Origin: Pseudomonas taiwanensis
GTDB lineage: Bacteria > Pseudomonadota > Gammaproteobacteria > Pseudomonadales > Pseudomonadaceae
Direction of reading: 5' to 3'
NCBI RefSeq assembly: GCF_013393345.1
Contig: NZ_QJRF01000073.1
Span: 26,127-90,126, forward strand
Length of the DNA stretch: 64,000 nucleotides
Positions within the stretch are counted from its first letter, which is position 1. Each line of letters begins with the position of its first letter. The notes beneath the pieces were generated by a model, which did not search any database, was not told the DNA's origin, and worked only from the letters and a program-made list of their open reading frames with translations. Below are positions 53,896-62,350 of this stretch, one piece after another. Made by a program: the position numbers and the translations under genes.

Positions 53896-54948
53896 ATGAG
53901 CCAATCACTCGATACCCTCTGGTACACCCGTTGCCCGGTGCCCACCGGGCTTGGCATCGCCGTGCAGAAAGGCTGGCTGGAGTCCAGCGTCGGCGCCCTC
54001 GGCACCCGCATCCAGTCGCTGCGTGAGTCCGAAAACCAGGCCGTGCGCGAATCCCACTTCGATCACACCCTGGCCAACTCCGTGCGCCATGGCGGCAACA
54101 TCCCCGCCATCTGGGCCCGTGCGGCCGGCCGCGATACCCGCGTCATCGGCCTGTCCTGGGCCGACGAGGTGCAACTGATCCTGACCCGCCCAGACAGCGG
54201 CATCCACAACGTGAAAGACCTCAAGGGGCGGCGCTTCGGCCTGCCCGACTGGGCCGGTGCACAGATCGACTTCACCCGTGCCCAGGCCCTGCGCGGCCTG
54301 GAAAACGCCCTCAAGCTGGAAGGCCTGGAAGTGAAGGATGTGGAGCGCGTGGACTACCGCTACGGCGGTACCTTCAGCGACCAGCAGGTGCAGGATGTCG
54401 GCGGCACCCCGGTCAGCGCACGCCGCGCCGAGGGTCGCAACGCCGAGCTGGTCGGCCTGTTGCGCGGCGAGGTGGATGCGATCTTCCTCAAGGGCGCCCA
54501 TGCGGCCCAACTGGCCCATGAGTTCGGCCTGCGCACGGTCATCGACACCGGCTCCCACCCGGAGCCGCTGATCCGCTCGAACAACGGCACGCCGCGCACC
54601 CTCAGCGTGGATTCCAACCTGCTCGACCAGCACTTCCCGGTCGCCGTCGGCATCCTCGATTCGGTACTGCGCGCCGAAGCCTGGGCCGGTGCCCACCCCG
54701 AGGACACCCGCCGCTACCTGGCCAAGGAAACCAACAGCAGCGAGTACTGGGTCAGCCAGGCCTACGGCGAGGACGCCCACCTGCGCCTGCGCACCGCCCT
54801 GGACGAAACCGCCATCGCAGCCCTGCAGGATTTCACCGACTTCCTCCACCGCTGGCAGTTCACCGCGCAACGTTTCGATGTCCGCCAGTGGATCGATCCC
54901 CGGCCGCTGGAAGCCCTGCGCAACGCAAGCGCCGCCCTGGCGAGCTGA
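53896..54948 (+). CDS. DszB-like desulfinase homologue B
   Basis: A 350-residue cytoplasmic protein (no signal peptide) of the DszB/NMT1-like binding-protein fold. LDTLWYTRCPVP parallels the DszB N-terminus around its catalytic Cys27. SHFDH...SVRHGGNIPAIW carries candidate His54 and Arg64 with the same 10-residue spacing as DszB His60/Arg70. All three proposed catalytic residues are thus present (Cys13, His54, Arg64). It would hydrolyse a sulfinate to sulfite. It is in an operon with LLM3 and the paralogue at 54979, with which it shares most of its length. Automated annotation would probably call it an ABC substrate-binding protein, which the lack of a signal peptide contradicts. Confidence 0.76.
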   Translation: MSQSLDTLWYTRCPVPTGLGIAVQKGWLESSVGALGTRIQSLRESENQAVRESHFDHTLANSVRHGGNIPAIWARAAGRDTRVIGLSWADEVQLILTRPDSGIHNVKDLKGRRFGLPDWAGAQIDFTRAQALRGLENALKLEGLEVKDVERVDYRYGGTFSDQQVQDVGGTPVSARRAEGRNAELVGLLRGEVDAIFLKGAHAAQLAHEFGLRTVIDTGSHPEPLIRSNNGTPRTLSVDSNLLDQHFPVAVGILDSVLRAEAWAGAHPEDTRRYLAKETNSSEYWVSQAYGEDAHLRLRTALDETAIAALQDFTDFLHRWQFTAQRFDVRQWIDPRPLEALRNASAALAS

Positions 54949-54978
54949 CCGCCCCGAACCCGAGAACCGAAACTCCCC

Positions 54979-56037
54979 ATGAGCAATTCACTCGATACCC
55001 TCTGGTACACCCACAGCCCGGTTCCCACCGGGCTTGGCATCGCCGTGCAATCCGGCCGCCTGGCCGAGGCATTCCGTCCTTTCGGCACCAATATCCAGTC
55101 CTTGCGCGAATCCAGCGAACGGGAGGTGCGCGAGGCCCACTACGACCATCACCTGCCCAACTCCGTCCGCCATGGCGGCAACATCCCGGCCATCTGGGCC
55201 TACTCCAGTGGCGTGCAGACCCGAGTGCTGGGCCTGTCGTGGAGTGATGAAGTTCAGCTCATCCTCACCACCGAGGACAGCGGCGTGCGCAGCATCCGCG
55301 ACCTGAAGAACCGTCGCTTCGGCCTGCCCAAGTGGGCCAACGTGCAGATCGACTTCACCCGCGCACAGGCCCTGCGTGGCCTGGAGAATGCGCTGCGCCT
55401 GGAAGGCCTGTCGGTTTCCGACGTGGAGCTGGTGGACTACCCCTATGGCGGCACCTACAGCGACGAACAGAAGCAGCACCTGTACGGCGCCGAAGTGAGC
55501 CTCGGGGTGAGCCGCGTCAGCCGGCGCAACAACGAACTCATCGGCCTGCTGCGCGGCGACATCGACGCCATCTTCCTCAAGGGCGCCCACGCCGTTCACC
55601 TGGCCCATGAGTTCGGTCTGCGGGTGGTGGTCGACACCGGTTCCCACCCGGATCCGCTGATCCGTTCCAACAACGGCACGCCGCGTACCCTGACCGTCGA
55701 CCAGCATCTGCTGGAAAACCACTTCGATGCTGCGGTCCGTATCGTCGATACGGTGCTGCGCACGGAGCAATGGGCCTGGGCCAACCCGGACGAGACCCGA
55801 CGCTTCCTGGCGCGCGAGCTCAATACCAGCGAGTACTGGGTGGCCACCGCCTACGGGGAAGATGCCCATCGGCGTCTGCGCACCACACTGGACGAGCGTT
55901 CGATCGAAGCCCTGCAGGACTTCACCGACTTCCTCCATCGCTGGGAATTCATTCCCCGCCGCTTCGATGTGCGCGACTGGATCGACCTGCGCGTATTCGA
56001 ACAAGTCATCGGCGCCACCTCTCGCCTGGCGGTCTGA
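54979..56037 (+). CDS. DszB-like paralogue C with catalytic Cys replaced by Ser
   Basis: A 352-residue paralogue of the preceding protein: LDTLWYTHSPVPTGLG, AHYDH...SVRHGGNIPAIW, IRSNNGTPRTL and SEYWVATAYGEDAH all align. The residue matching the proposed nucleophile Cys13 is Ser13 (HSPVP instead of RCPVP), while His54 and Arg64 are kept. It could be a binding or regulatory partner of homologue B, an enzyme with changed chemistry, or a subunit of a heteromeric desulfinase. It is 30 bp after the previous gene and the last gene of the LLM3 operon, with no signal peptide. Confidence 0.75.
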   Translation: MSNSLDTLWYTHSPVPTGLGIAVQSGRLAEAFRPFGTNIQSLRESSEREVREAHYDHHLPNSVRHGGNIPAIWAYSSGVQTRVLGLSWSDEVQLILTTEDSGVRSIRDLKNRRFGLPKWANVQIDFTRAQALRGLENALRLEGLSVSDVELVDYPYGGTYSDEQKQHLYGAEVSLGVSRVSRRNNELIGLLRGDIDAIFLKGAHAVHLAHEFGLRVVVDTGSHPDPLIRSNNGTPRTLTVDQHLLENHFDAAVRIVDTVLRTEQWAWANPDETRRFLARELNTSEYWVATAYGEDAHRRLRTTLDERSIEALQDFTDFLHRWEFIPRRFDVRDWIDLRVFEQVIGATSRLAV

Positions 56038-56049
56038 AGAAAAGTTGCT

Positions 56050-56065
56050 GCTGCAGGAGCAGCAG
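56050..56065. promoter_or_regulatory. Candidate SfnR activating site 7
   Basis: Exact TGCTG-N6-CAGCA inside a longer TTGCTGCTGC...GCAGCAGCAA inverted repeat just after the stop of paralogue C, about 215 bp upstream of the receptor 2 promoter. Confidence 0.66.
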
Positions 56066-56078
56066 CAACAACTTCACT

Positions 56079-56094
56079 GCTGCGAAATCAGCAC
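56079..56094. promoter_or_regulatory. Candidate SfnR activating site 8
   Basis: Exact TGCTG-N6-CAGCA, 29 bp after site 7. The sequence between it and the promoter (about 56150-56270) is AT-rich, suitable for DNA bending such as by IHF, though no exact IHF site is claimed. Confidence 0.66.
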
Positions 56095-56275
56095 TTCCCC
56101 AGCAACGCTACTGAAACTTCCGCAAGCCACTTCAAGTTCTCTGCGCGATTAATCCAGCGAACACATTAGTTGGCTTCGCGGAAACCTCAAGCAGCCTCTA
56201 TAAAGCCGCTTAACCACGCTATTTCATTGCCTTATAGCCTATTTTTAAGGTGATTTAGAGGTACTGATAGAAACT

Positions 56276-56291
56276 TGGCACAGTCCCTGCT
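56276..56291 (+). promoter_or_regulatory. Sigma-54 promoter of TonB-dependent receptor 2
   Basis: TGGCACAGTCCCTGCT with GG-N10-GC spacing, 87 bp before the receptor ATG. No other gene is seen in the 341-bp gap. Confidence 0.77.
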
Positions 56292-56378
56292 CAATAACTT
56301 CCAGGCAGTCGGCAAGACACCAGACAAGTCCACTTCAGAGTGTCACGCCTACAACTTTTAGATTAATTGGGAGGGACC

Positions 56379-58637
56379 ATGCATAAACTCAATCCGATCA
56401 CCCGGGGCATATGGGTTGCCCTGCTTCTGACAGGCGCCTCCAGTGGCAGCCAGGTATACGCCGCCGAACCGGCCAAGGTCGTGCAGGGTGAAGAAGCGCG
56501 CACCACCGCACTGAAGACGGTGACCGTCACCGCCCAGCGCCGTGAAGAAACGCTGCAGGAAGTCCCGGTTGCCGTATCCGCCGTGGATGGCACCAGCATC
56601 ACCGCCGACGGCGTGCGCGCCATCGGCGATATCACCACCTTCGTCCCCAACGCGTCGGCCAAGAACCCTGACGGGGACGGCCGTCCGCGCTGGTACATCC
56701 GCGGCCTGGGCACCGGCGATACCGGTGCCGCTACCGTCTACCCGGTGGGCATCTATGCCGACGACGTTTACCTGAACGCGCCCATCGCCGGCGGCGGCCC
56801 GCTGTATGACCTGGAGCGCATCGAGATCCTGCGCGGCCCGCAGGGCACGTTGTACGGCAAGAACACCACGGCTGGCGCGGTGAACATCATTTCGAAGAAG
56901 CCTGACTTCGACACCGACGGCTACGGCACCGTCGGCTTCGGCAGCAAGAACGAACGCATCCTCACCGGCGCCATCGGCGGCAGCCTGGTGGACGAACGCC
57001 TGGCCGGCCGCGTTGCCCTCTACTCCGAGGAGCGCGATGGTTTCACCAAGAACCTCACGGCCGACCAGACCTACGGCGACGTCAACAAGAAGGCCTTCCG
57101 CGTGCAATTCCTCGCCCAGCTGACGCCGGACCTGGAAGCCCTCTGGAAGATCCATGGCCGCGAATTCAAGGGCGACGGCAGCAACGGCTCGCTGCCCATC
57201 GGCACCTACTACAACGTCGGCTACGTGCGCCCCCACGGCAGCAAGATCGAGCTGAACGTCAACGAAGACTACAAGCTCGACCACGACGGTTCTTCGCTGA
57301 CCCTCAACTGGGACCTGGGCGGCTACAAGTTCACCTCCATCACCGCCTACGACTACATCCGCAACCAGTCGCTGACCGACGCCGACTACACGCCCTTCGA
57401 GGTCAACGGTCGCACCGACACCGACAACGAGTACAACCAGTATTCCCAGGAATTCCGCCTCTCCTCGCCGCAGGATAGTTCGCTGCGCTGGCTGCTCGGC
57501 GCGCACTACTTCCATGAGGACCTGGACAGCGCGCAGGTTCGCCAGATCCTGCCGGGCACCAGCCCCAACGGCACCGGCACCAACCAGGTCGGCACCGTGT
57601 ACCGCGACCTCAGCTACGACCACAAGACCGACAGCTACGCGCTGTTCAGCAACGTCACCTACGACTTCACCGAGCGCTTCAGCGTGACCGGTGGCCTGCG
57701 CTGGACCCAGGAAGAGAAGGACATCGACCTGGACCTGGTGCAGCTGCGTCGCGTCAACGGCGCACTGGTGCCGGTACTGGGCGCCGACAACAACGGCAAC
57801 AGCCAGAAGGACAAGACCTGGGATGCCTGGACCTACGACCTGACGCCCGAGTACCGCATCAACGAGAACCTGCGGGTGTTCTTCCGCTATGCGCACGGGT
57901 TCCGTTCCGGCGGCTTCAACACCGGTCTGTCCGGCGGCCTTTCCGGCCTCACCACGGTGGACCCGGAAGAACTGGATGCCTACGAAATCGGCCTGAAGTC
58001 GGAGTGGTTCGACGGTCGCCTCACCGCCAACGCCAACGTCTTCTACTACGACTACACGGACATCCAGGTGAACCTGCTGACGGTCAACAACGGCGTGCTC
58101 ACCACCGCCCTTACCAACGGCGCCGCCGGCGAAGTCAAGGGTGCGGAGCTGGAACTGGAAGCCCAGCCCACCGACCGCCTGCACCTGCGTGCCGCGCTGT
58201 CGCACCTGGACACCGAGTACACCGACTTCAAGAACGTCAACCCCACCACCGGCGCGGTCACTGCCGACTACAGCGGCAACCGCTTCGTGCGTTCGCCGGA
58301 GCAGGTGGTGTCCCTCGGGGCCGACTACACCATCCCCCTGGATGGCATCGGCAAACTGGTGGCCGGTGGTGATGTCAGCTACCGCGGCAAGGAATACTTC
58401 CTCGCCGACCGCCAGAGCGAAGACACCCTCAGCCAGCCCCATTACACCCTGGCCAACGCACGCCTGACCTGGTTCTCCCCGGACGACCAGATCAGCGTCA
58501 CCGGCTTCGTCAACAACGTCACCGACCGCCGCTACCAGGTCCACGGCCGCCCGAACGGCGCAGTGGGCAGCGGCCAGTACGTGATCACCTACGGCGACCC
58601 GCGCACCGTGGGCGTGAGTCTGACCAGCCGCTTCTGA
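56379..58637 (+). CDS. TonB-dependent outer membrane receptor 2
   Basis: A 752-residue receptor with a signal peptide (about residues 1-28, ending VYAAEP), TonB-box-like LKTVTVTAQ, and a plug with REETLQEVPVAVSAVDG, IGDITTFVPN, WYIRGLGTGD and LERIEILRGPQGTLYGKNTTAGAVNII-type motifs (the RGPQGTLYGKN block is diagnostic). The barrel ends VSLTSRF. This FecA/CirA-like subclass includes receptors for non-siderophore compounds. GGGAGG precedes the ATG at 56379. Its sigma-54 promoter and paired activator sites tie it to organosulfur uptake. Confidence 0.9.
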   Translation: MHKLNPITRGIWVALLLTGASSGSQVYAAEPAKVVQGEEARTTALKTVTVTAQRREETLQEVPVAVSAVDGTSITADGVRAIGDITTFVPNASAKNPDGDGRPRWYIRGLGTGDTGAATVYPVGIYADDVYLNAPIAGGGPLYDLERIEILRGPQGTLYGKNTTAGAVNIISKKPDFDTDGYGTVGFGSKNERILTGAIGGSLVDERLAGRVALYSEERDGFTKNLTADQTYGDVNKKAFRVQFLAQLTPDLEALWKIHGREFKGDGSNGSLPIGTYYNVGYVRPHGSKIELNVNEDYKLDHDGSSLTLNWDLGGYKFTSITAYDYIRNQSLTDADYTPFEVNGRTDTDNEYNQYSQEFRLSSPQDSSLRWLLGAHYFHEDLDSAQVRQILPGTSPNGTGTNQVGTVYRDLSYDHKTDSYALFSNVTYDFTERFSVTGGLRWTQEEKDIDLDLVQLRRVNGALVPVLGADNNGNSQKDKTWDAWTYDLTPEYRINENLRVFFRYAHGFRSGGFNTGLSGGLSGLTTVDPEELDAYEIGLKSEWFDGRLTANANVFYYDYTDIQVNLLTVNNGVLTTALTNGAAGEVKGAELELEAQPTDRLHLRAALSHLDTEYTDFKNVNPTTGAVTADYSGNRFVRSPEQVVSLGADYTIPLDGIGKLVAGGDVSYRGKEYFLADRQSEDTLSQPHYTLANARLTWFSPDDQISVTGFVNNVTDRRYQVHGRPNGAVGSGQYVITYGDPRTVGVSLTSRF

Positions 58638-58656
58638 CCGGCGGGCAAGGCAAGCA

Positions 58657-58686
58657 AAAAGGGGCTGCAGCGATGCAGCCCCTTTT
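58657..58686. terminator. Rho-independent terminator after receptor 2
   Basis: AAAAGGGGCTGCA / TGCAGCCCCTTTT with a GCGA loop, 19 bp after the stop codon. Confidence 0.9.
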
Positions 58687-58704
58687 GCATTGGCAGACGT
58701 CCGC

Positions 58705-58826
58705 TGATGGGTATCGCTTCGCTCCACCGCATCCTACGGAACCGGGCCGTACCCCCCGTAGGAGCTGGCTTGCCAGCGAAGGGGCCCGGTTCGCCAGCAA
58801 GCTGGCTCCTACAGGTTGCTGCCCCG
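58705..58826. repeat. Short palindromic repeats between receptors 2 and 3
   Basis: Half copy of the GATGGGTATCGC...CATCCTACGG element (about 58706-58738), then an inverted pair TAGGAGCTGGCTTGCCAGCG / CGCCAGCAAGCTGGCTCCTA (about 58758-58822), a variant of the GAGCGAGCTTGCTCGC family. Confidence 0.7.
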
Positions 58827-58916
58827 CTGCTTCCCGGCTGCTTGAACTGAGCCAACGCCCTGCTTGCCATCCAACACACCCATCTCAAATCGTTGAATTT
58901 ATTACGTTTTTACACA

Positions 58917-58932
58917 TGGCACAGCCATTGCT
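58917..58932 (+). promoter_or_regulatory. Sigma-54 promoter of TonB-dependent receptor 3
   Basis: TGGCACAGCCATTGCT, the best match in the window to TGGCAC-N5-TTGCT, 78 bp before the ATG. No exact TGCTG-N6-CAGCA was found upstream, only TGCTG half sites near 58817. Confidence 0.8.
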
Positions 58933-59010
58933 CAAAGGCAGGAACAAGAGGCGCGAACAAACGCCCCGCTTCACCTAATCAGGATTCCTTGCCAACAGGG
59001 GTAATAACGG

Positions 59011-61476
59011 ATGTTTCGCTTCAACCAACTGGCCAGCGCCATTGCGCTGGTTGTCGCCAATGCCTGGATTCCGGTCCAGGCCGCTGAAACCGGCGCTGCC
59101 GCCAAAAGCAATGATCAACTCGACACGGTGGTGGTCGTCGGTACCCGCCGCAGTGACGTCACCGCACTGGAAAGCGCCGCGCCCGTGGATGTGTTCTCCG
59201 GCGAACGACTTCAGGAGACCGGTGCCAGCGATTTGTCCGGCGCCCTGACCGCGCTGTCGCCATCCTTCAACTTCCCGCAATCGCCCCAGGGCGCCTTCGC
59301 CGGCTCCATCGCCCAGGGTGCTTCCTTGCGTGGCCTGGCGTCGGATCAGGTCTTGGTTCTGGTCAACGGCAAGCGTCGCCACACCAGTGCCAACGTCACC
59401 CGCCAGAGCCTGGTCAACGGTCGTGGCGCCGCCGCCGTCGACCTCAGCCTGATACCCCTCACGGCCATCCAGCGCGTGGAAATCCTGCGTGACGGTGCCG
59501 CCGCCCAGTACGGTTCCGATGCCATTGCCGGGGTCATCAACATCGTCCTCAAGAGCGCCGACCAGGGGGGCAACCTCGGTTACCGCTTCGGCGGCTACAA
59601 CAAGGGCGACGGCCTGCAGCGCAAGGCCAGTGGCTGGAAAGGTTTCGAGCTGCCCAACGACGGTTTCCTCAACCTCTCCTTCGACGCCGGCAGCCAGGAC
59701 CCGGCGAGCGACACCAACCCCGACAACCGGATTTTCTACCCCGGTTCCACCAGCACCAACACACCGCGCGAGCAGAACAACCCGAACCGCACCTGGCGCT
59801 GGGGCTCGGGCAAGGTCGAGGACCAGTACAACCTCGTCGCCAACAGCGAGATCGGCCTGGGCGGCGGCCTGAGTGCTTATGGCTTCGCCACCTACGCCCA
59901 CAAGAACACCGATGCCGAAAACTTCTTCGACCCACCGACCACCCTGCGCAACAACTACGGCAGCGTGGCCCTGGCGCGCTACCCGGACGGCCGCGTGCCC
60001 ATAACCCGCTACCGCTTGGAAGACTATGCGGCCACCGGCGGCCTGCGCTTCGAGGACGAAGCCCTGGGCAACTTCGACCTGGCGCTCAGCTACGGCGACA
60101 ACGAGGTGGAGTCCACCGACCACAACGCCATCAACCCCAGCTGGGGTGCGACCAGCCCCGAGTCCATCTACACCGGCACCCGTGATGCCGACCAGACCAA
60201 CCTGACCGTCGATTGGGTACGGGATTTCCCCACCGATCTGCTGGTCAAGCCGCTGACCGTTTCCGCCGGTCTCGCCTGGCGACAGGAAAACTACGAGCTG
60301 AGCGCTGGAGAGGCCGCTGGCTGGCAGAACGGGCCGCTGTTCAACACCGTCGACCCGATCACCGGACGACGTCTACCCGGTTACTACTCCGGCATCACCA
60401 ATGTCGACGCCGTGTCGCTGGATCGCGAAGTCTGGGGCGCCTATGTCGATCTCGAAGGCCAAGTCACCGACAAGCTCCAGGCCGGCGTTGCGGTGCGCTC
60501 CGAGGACTACTCGGACTTCGGCGGCACCACCAACGGCAAGCTGTCGCTGCGCTACGAGTTCACCCCCGAAATAGCCGCACGTGCCACCGCCAGCACCGGC
60601 TATCGCGCGCCGTCACTGGTACAGAGCGGCCTGTCGTCGTTCAGCGTGCAAGTGGTGGAACAACCACCGGGCAGTGGCAACTGGGTGGAAGTGCAGCAAC
60701 GCACCCTGCGCGCCGACAGCCCCGAGGCCGCGCTGCTGGGTGGTAAGCAACTGGACCCCGAAGAATCCACCAACTACTCGCTGGGCCTGGTGTGGCGCCC
60801 GCTGCCCAATGCGTCTTTCACAATCGACGCCTACCGCATCGACATCGAGAACCGCATCACCCTCTCCGACCAGTTGCCCGCCTCGGTGGTGGCGCCGATC
60901 TTCGCCGGCACGCCCTACTCCAGCATCCAGAGCGCGGCCTTCTACACCAACGTCGCCGATACCCGCACCAAGGGCGTCGAGTTGACCGGCAACTACCTGT
61001 GGGACCTGCGCCAGTTCGGCCGCCTGAACCTGAATGCCGGCTTCAGCCAGACCGACACACGCATCACCAAACTGCGTGACGTCGGCAGCATCAAGGGCTC
61101 GCAGATCATTGGTCGGACCACCCAGGGACTGATCGAGGACGGTACCCCGGAGAACAAGCTCACCCTCAGCGCCACCTGGCTCTATGAGGGCTGGGGCCTG
61201 ACCCTGGCCCAGCGCCGCTACGGCGAATGGCAGGCGCGCAACGCCACCAACCCGGCGCTCGACCAGACGTTCAGCCCGCAGTGGGTGACCGATCTGGACC
61301 TGTCCTACACCTTCGAGCAGGGCCTGAAGCTGTCGGTGGGCGCCATCAACCTCTTCGACAGCCATCCGGACAAGCTGGAAGGGCCGCAGCTCTATGGCGT
61401 GCCCAAGTACAGCATCACCTCGCCGGAAGGTGCCCAGGGGGCGTTCTACTACACCAGCGTGAGCTACGACTTCTGA
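59011..61476 (+). CDS. TonB-dependent outer membrane receptor 3
   Basis: An 821-residue receptor with a signal peptide (ending VQAAET), a TonB box DTVVVVG, and a plug with APVDVFSGERLQETGASDL, SLRGLASDQVLVLVNGKRRH, and IQRVEILRDGAAAQYGSDAIAGVINIV-type motifs (key block RDGAAAQYGSDAIAGV). The barrel closes on an aromatic residue (VSYDF). It belongs to a different subclass from receptors 1 and 2, so three dissimilar receptors share one control system. AGGGG lies about 10 nt before the ATG. Substrate unknown. Confidence 0.9.
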   Translation: MFRFNQLASAIALVVANAWIPVQAAETGAAAKSNDQLDTVVVVGTRRSDVTALESAAPVDVFSGERLQETGASDLSGALTALSPSFNFPQSPQGAFAGSIAQGASLRGLASDQVLVLVNGKRRHTSANVTRQSLVNGRGAAAVDLSLIPLTAIQRVEILRDGAAAQYGSDAIAGVINIVLKSADQGGNLGYRFGGYNKGDGLQRKASGWKGFELPNDGFLNLSFDAGSQDPASDTNPDNRIFYPGSTSTNTPREQNNPNRTWRWGSGKVEDQYNLVANSEIGLGGGLSAYGFATYAHKNTDAENFFDPPTTLRNNYGSVALARYPDGRVPITRYRLEDYAATGGLRFEDEALGNFDLALSYGDNEVESTDHNAINPSWGATSPESIYTGTRDADQTNLTVDWVRDFPTDLLVKPLTVSAGLAWRQENYELSAGEAAGWQNGPLFNTVDPITGRRLPGYYSGITNVDAVSLDREVWGAYVDLEGQVTDKLQAGVAVRSEDYSDFGGTTNGKLSLRYEFTPEIAARATASTGYRAPSLVQSGLSSFSVQVVEQPPGSGNWVEVQQRTLRADSPEAALLGGKQLDPEESTNYSLGLVWRPLPNASFTIDAYRIDIENRITLSDQLPASVVAPIFAGTPYSSIQSAAFYTNVADTRTKGVELTGNYLWDLRQFGRLNLNAGFSQTDTRITKLRDVGSIKGSQIIGRTTQGLIEDGTPENKLTLSATWLYEGWGLTLAQRRYGEWQARNATNPALDQTFSPQWVTDLDLSYTFEQGLKLSVGAINLFDSHPDKLEGPQLYGVPKYSITSPEGAQGAFYYTSVSYDF

Positions 61477-61486
61477 CGCCATCATG

Positions 61487-61590
61487 TAGCTCGCGAACGT
61501 GCATGTTCGCGAGCAAGCTCGCTCCTACGGATTTCCCCCACCAAGCGGTGGCGGACCCTGTAGGAGCGAGCTCTGCTCGCGAATGCGGAT
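61487..61590. repeat. GAGCGAGCTTGCTCGC-family inverted repeats
   Basis: Two copies in the gap between receptor 3 and msuE: TTCGCGAGCAAGCTCGCTCC (about 61506-61525) and the opposite-orientation TAGGAGCGAGCTCTGCTCGC (about 61561-61580). Same family as the 113-bp array. Confidence 0.75.
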
Positions 61591-61614
61591 TTTCTCCGAC
61601 GCACGCGGCACGAC

Positions 61615-61630
61615 TGCTGCCACAGCAGCA
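61615..61630. promoter_or_regulatory. Candidate SfnR activating site 9
   Basis: Exact TGCTG-N6-CAGCA, about 76 bp upstream of the msuE sigma-54 promoter. Confidence 0.68.
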
Positions 61631-61704
61631 ACGCTCCAGCAGCCAAGCTGCTCGTATTCCAACACCCCCGCCTGCAACCCGCGTATTTACTGGGCTTGAG
61701 CGCC

Positions 61705-61720
61705 TGGTACGGCTCTTGCT
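61705..61720 (+). promoter_or_regulatory. Sigma-54 promoter of msuE-tonB-exbBD operon
   Basis: TGGTACGGCTCTTGCT with GG-N10-GC spacing and a perfect TTGCT block, 40 bp before the msuE ATG. Confidence 0.72.
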
Positions 61721-61760
61721 CCTGACAATTCCACCTTTGCAACACCATCAGGAATTCGCC

Positions 61761-62324
61761 ATGAGCACTCCCATCAAAGTGGTCGCCATCACCGGTAGCA
61801 CCTTCCGTCCTTCCCGCACCCTGGTCCTGACCCAGGCCATCGTCGCCGAACTGGGCCAGCACCTGCCCATCCAGACTCACCTGATCGAACTGGGCGACAT
61901 CGCCCGCTCGGTCGGCGGCGCCCTGTCCCGCAAGGAACTGCCGGAGACCGTCGAGCATGAACTGCGCGCCATCGAATCCGCCGACCTGCTGGTGGTGGCC
62001 ACCCCGGTCTATCGCGGCACCTACCCGGGCCAGTTCAAGCACCTGTTCGACCTGATCGACCAGAACGCTTTGATCGACACGCCGGTGCTGCTCGCCGCCA
62101 CCGGTGGCAGCGAACGCCATGCGCTGGTCCTCGACCACCAGCTGCGTCCGCTGTTCAGCTTCTTCCAGTCGCTGACGCTGCCCATCGGTGTCTACGCCTC
62201 CGAGGCCGACTTCGACAACTACCAGATCAGCAGTGACGCGCTGAACGCCCGCATCCAGCTTGCTGCCGAACGCGCCGCTCCGCTCTTCGGCGCGGTGCCC
62301 GCACCGGCTCGCAAGATCGCCTGA
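61761..62324 (+). CDS. msuE: MsuE-type NADH:FMN reductase
   Basis: A 187-residue flavodoxin-like NAD(P)H-dependent FMN reductase: N-terminal phosphate loop ITGSTFRPSRT, the ADLLVVATPVYRGTYPGQFKHLFDL block that binds flavin, and LLAATGGSERHAL, all typical of MsuE/SsuE. It would supply FMNH2 to the LLM and SfnB/DszC-type monooxygenases of this locus, the role DszD plays in 4S desulfurisation. AGGA precedes the ATG. It is the first gene of an operon with tonB, exbB and exbD, so reductant supply and outer-membrane energy are coexpressed. Confidence 0.88.
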   Translation: MSTPIKVVAITGSTFRPSRTLVLTQAIVAELGQHLPIQTHLIELGDIARSVGGALSRKELPETVEHELRAIESADLLVVATPVYRGTYPGQFKHLFDLIDQNALIDTPVLLAATGGSERHALVLDHQLRPLFSFFQSLTLPIGVYASEADFDNYQISSDALNARIQLAAERAAPLFGAVPAPARKIA

Positions 62325-62350
62325 ACCCCATCGACAGGAGTTGTCAGGCG

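Noticed and set aside
53896..56037. Calling the DszB-like pair periplasmic ABC binding proteins
   Set aside because: No signal peptide, no adjacent permease genes, and DszB-type CPVP and RxGGNIP motifs are present.
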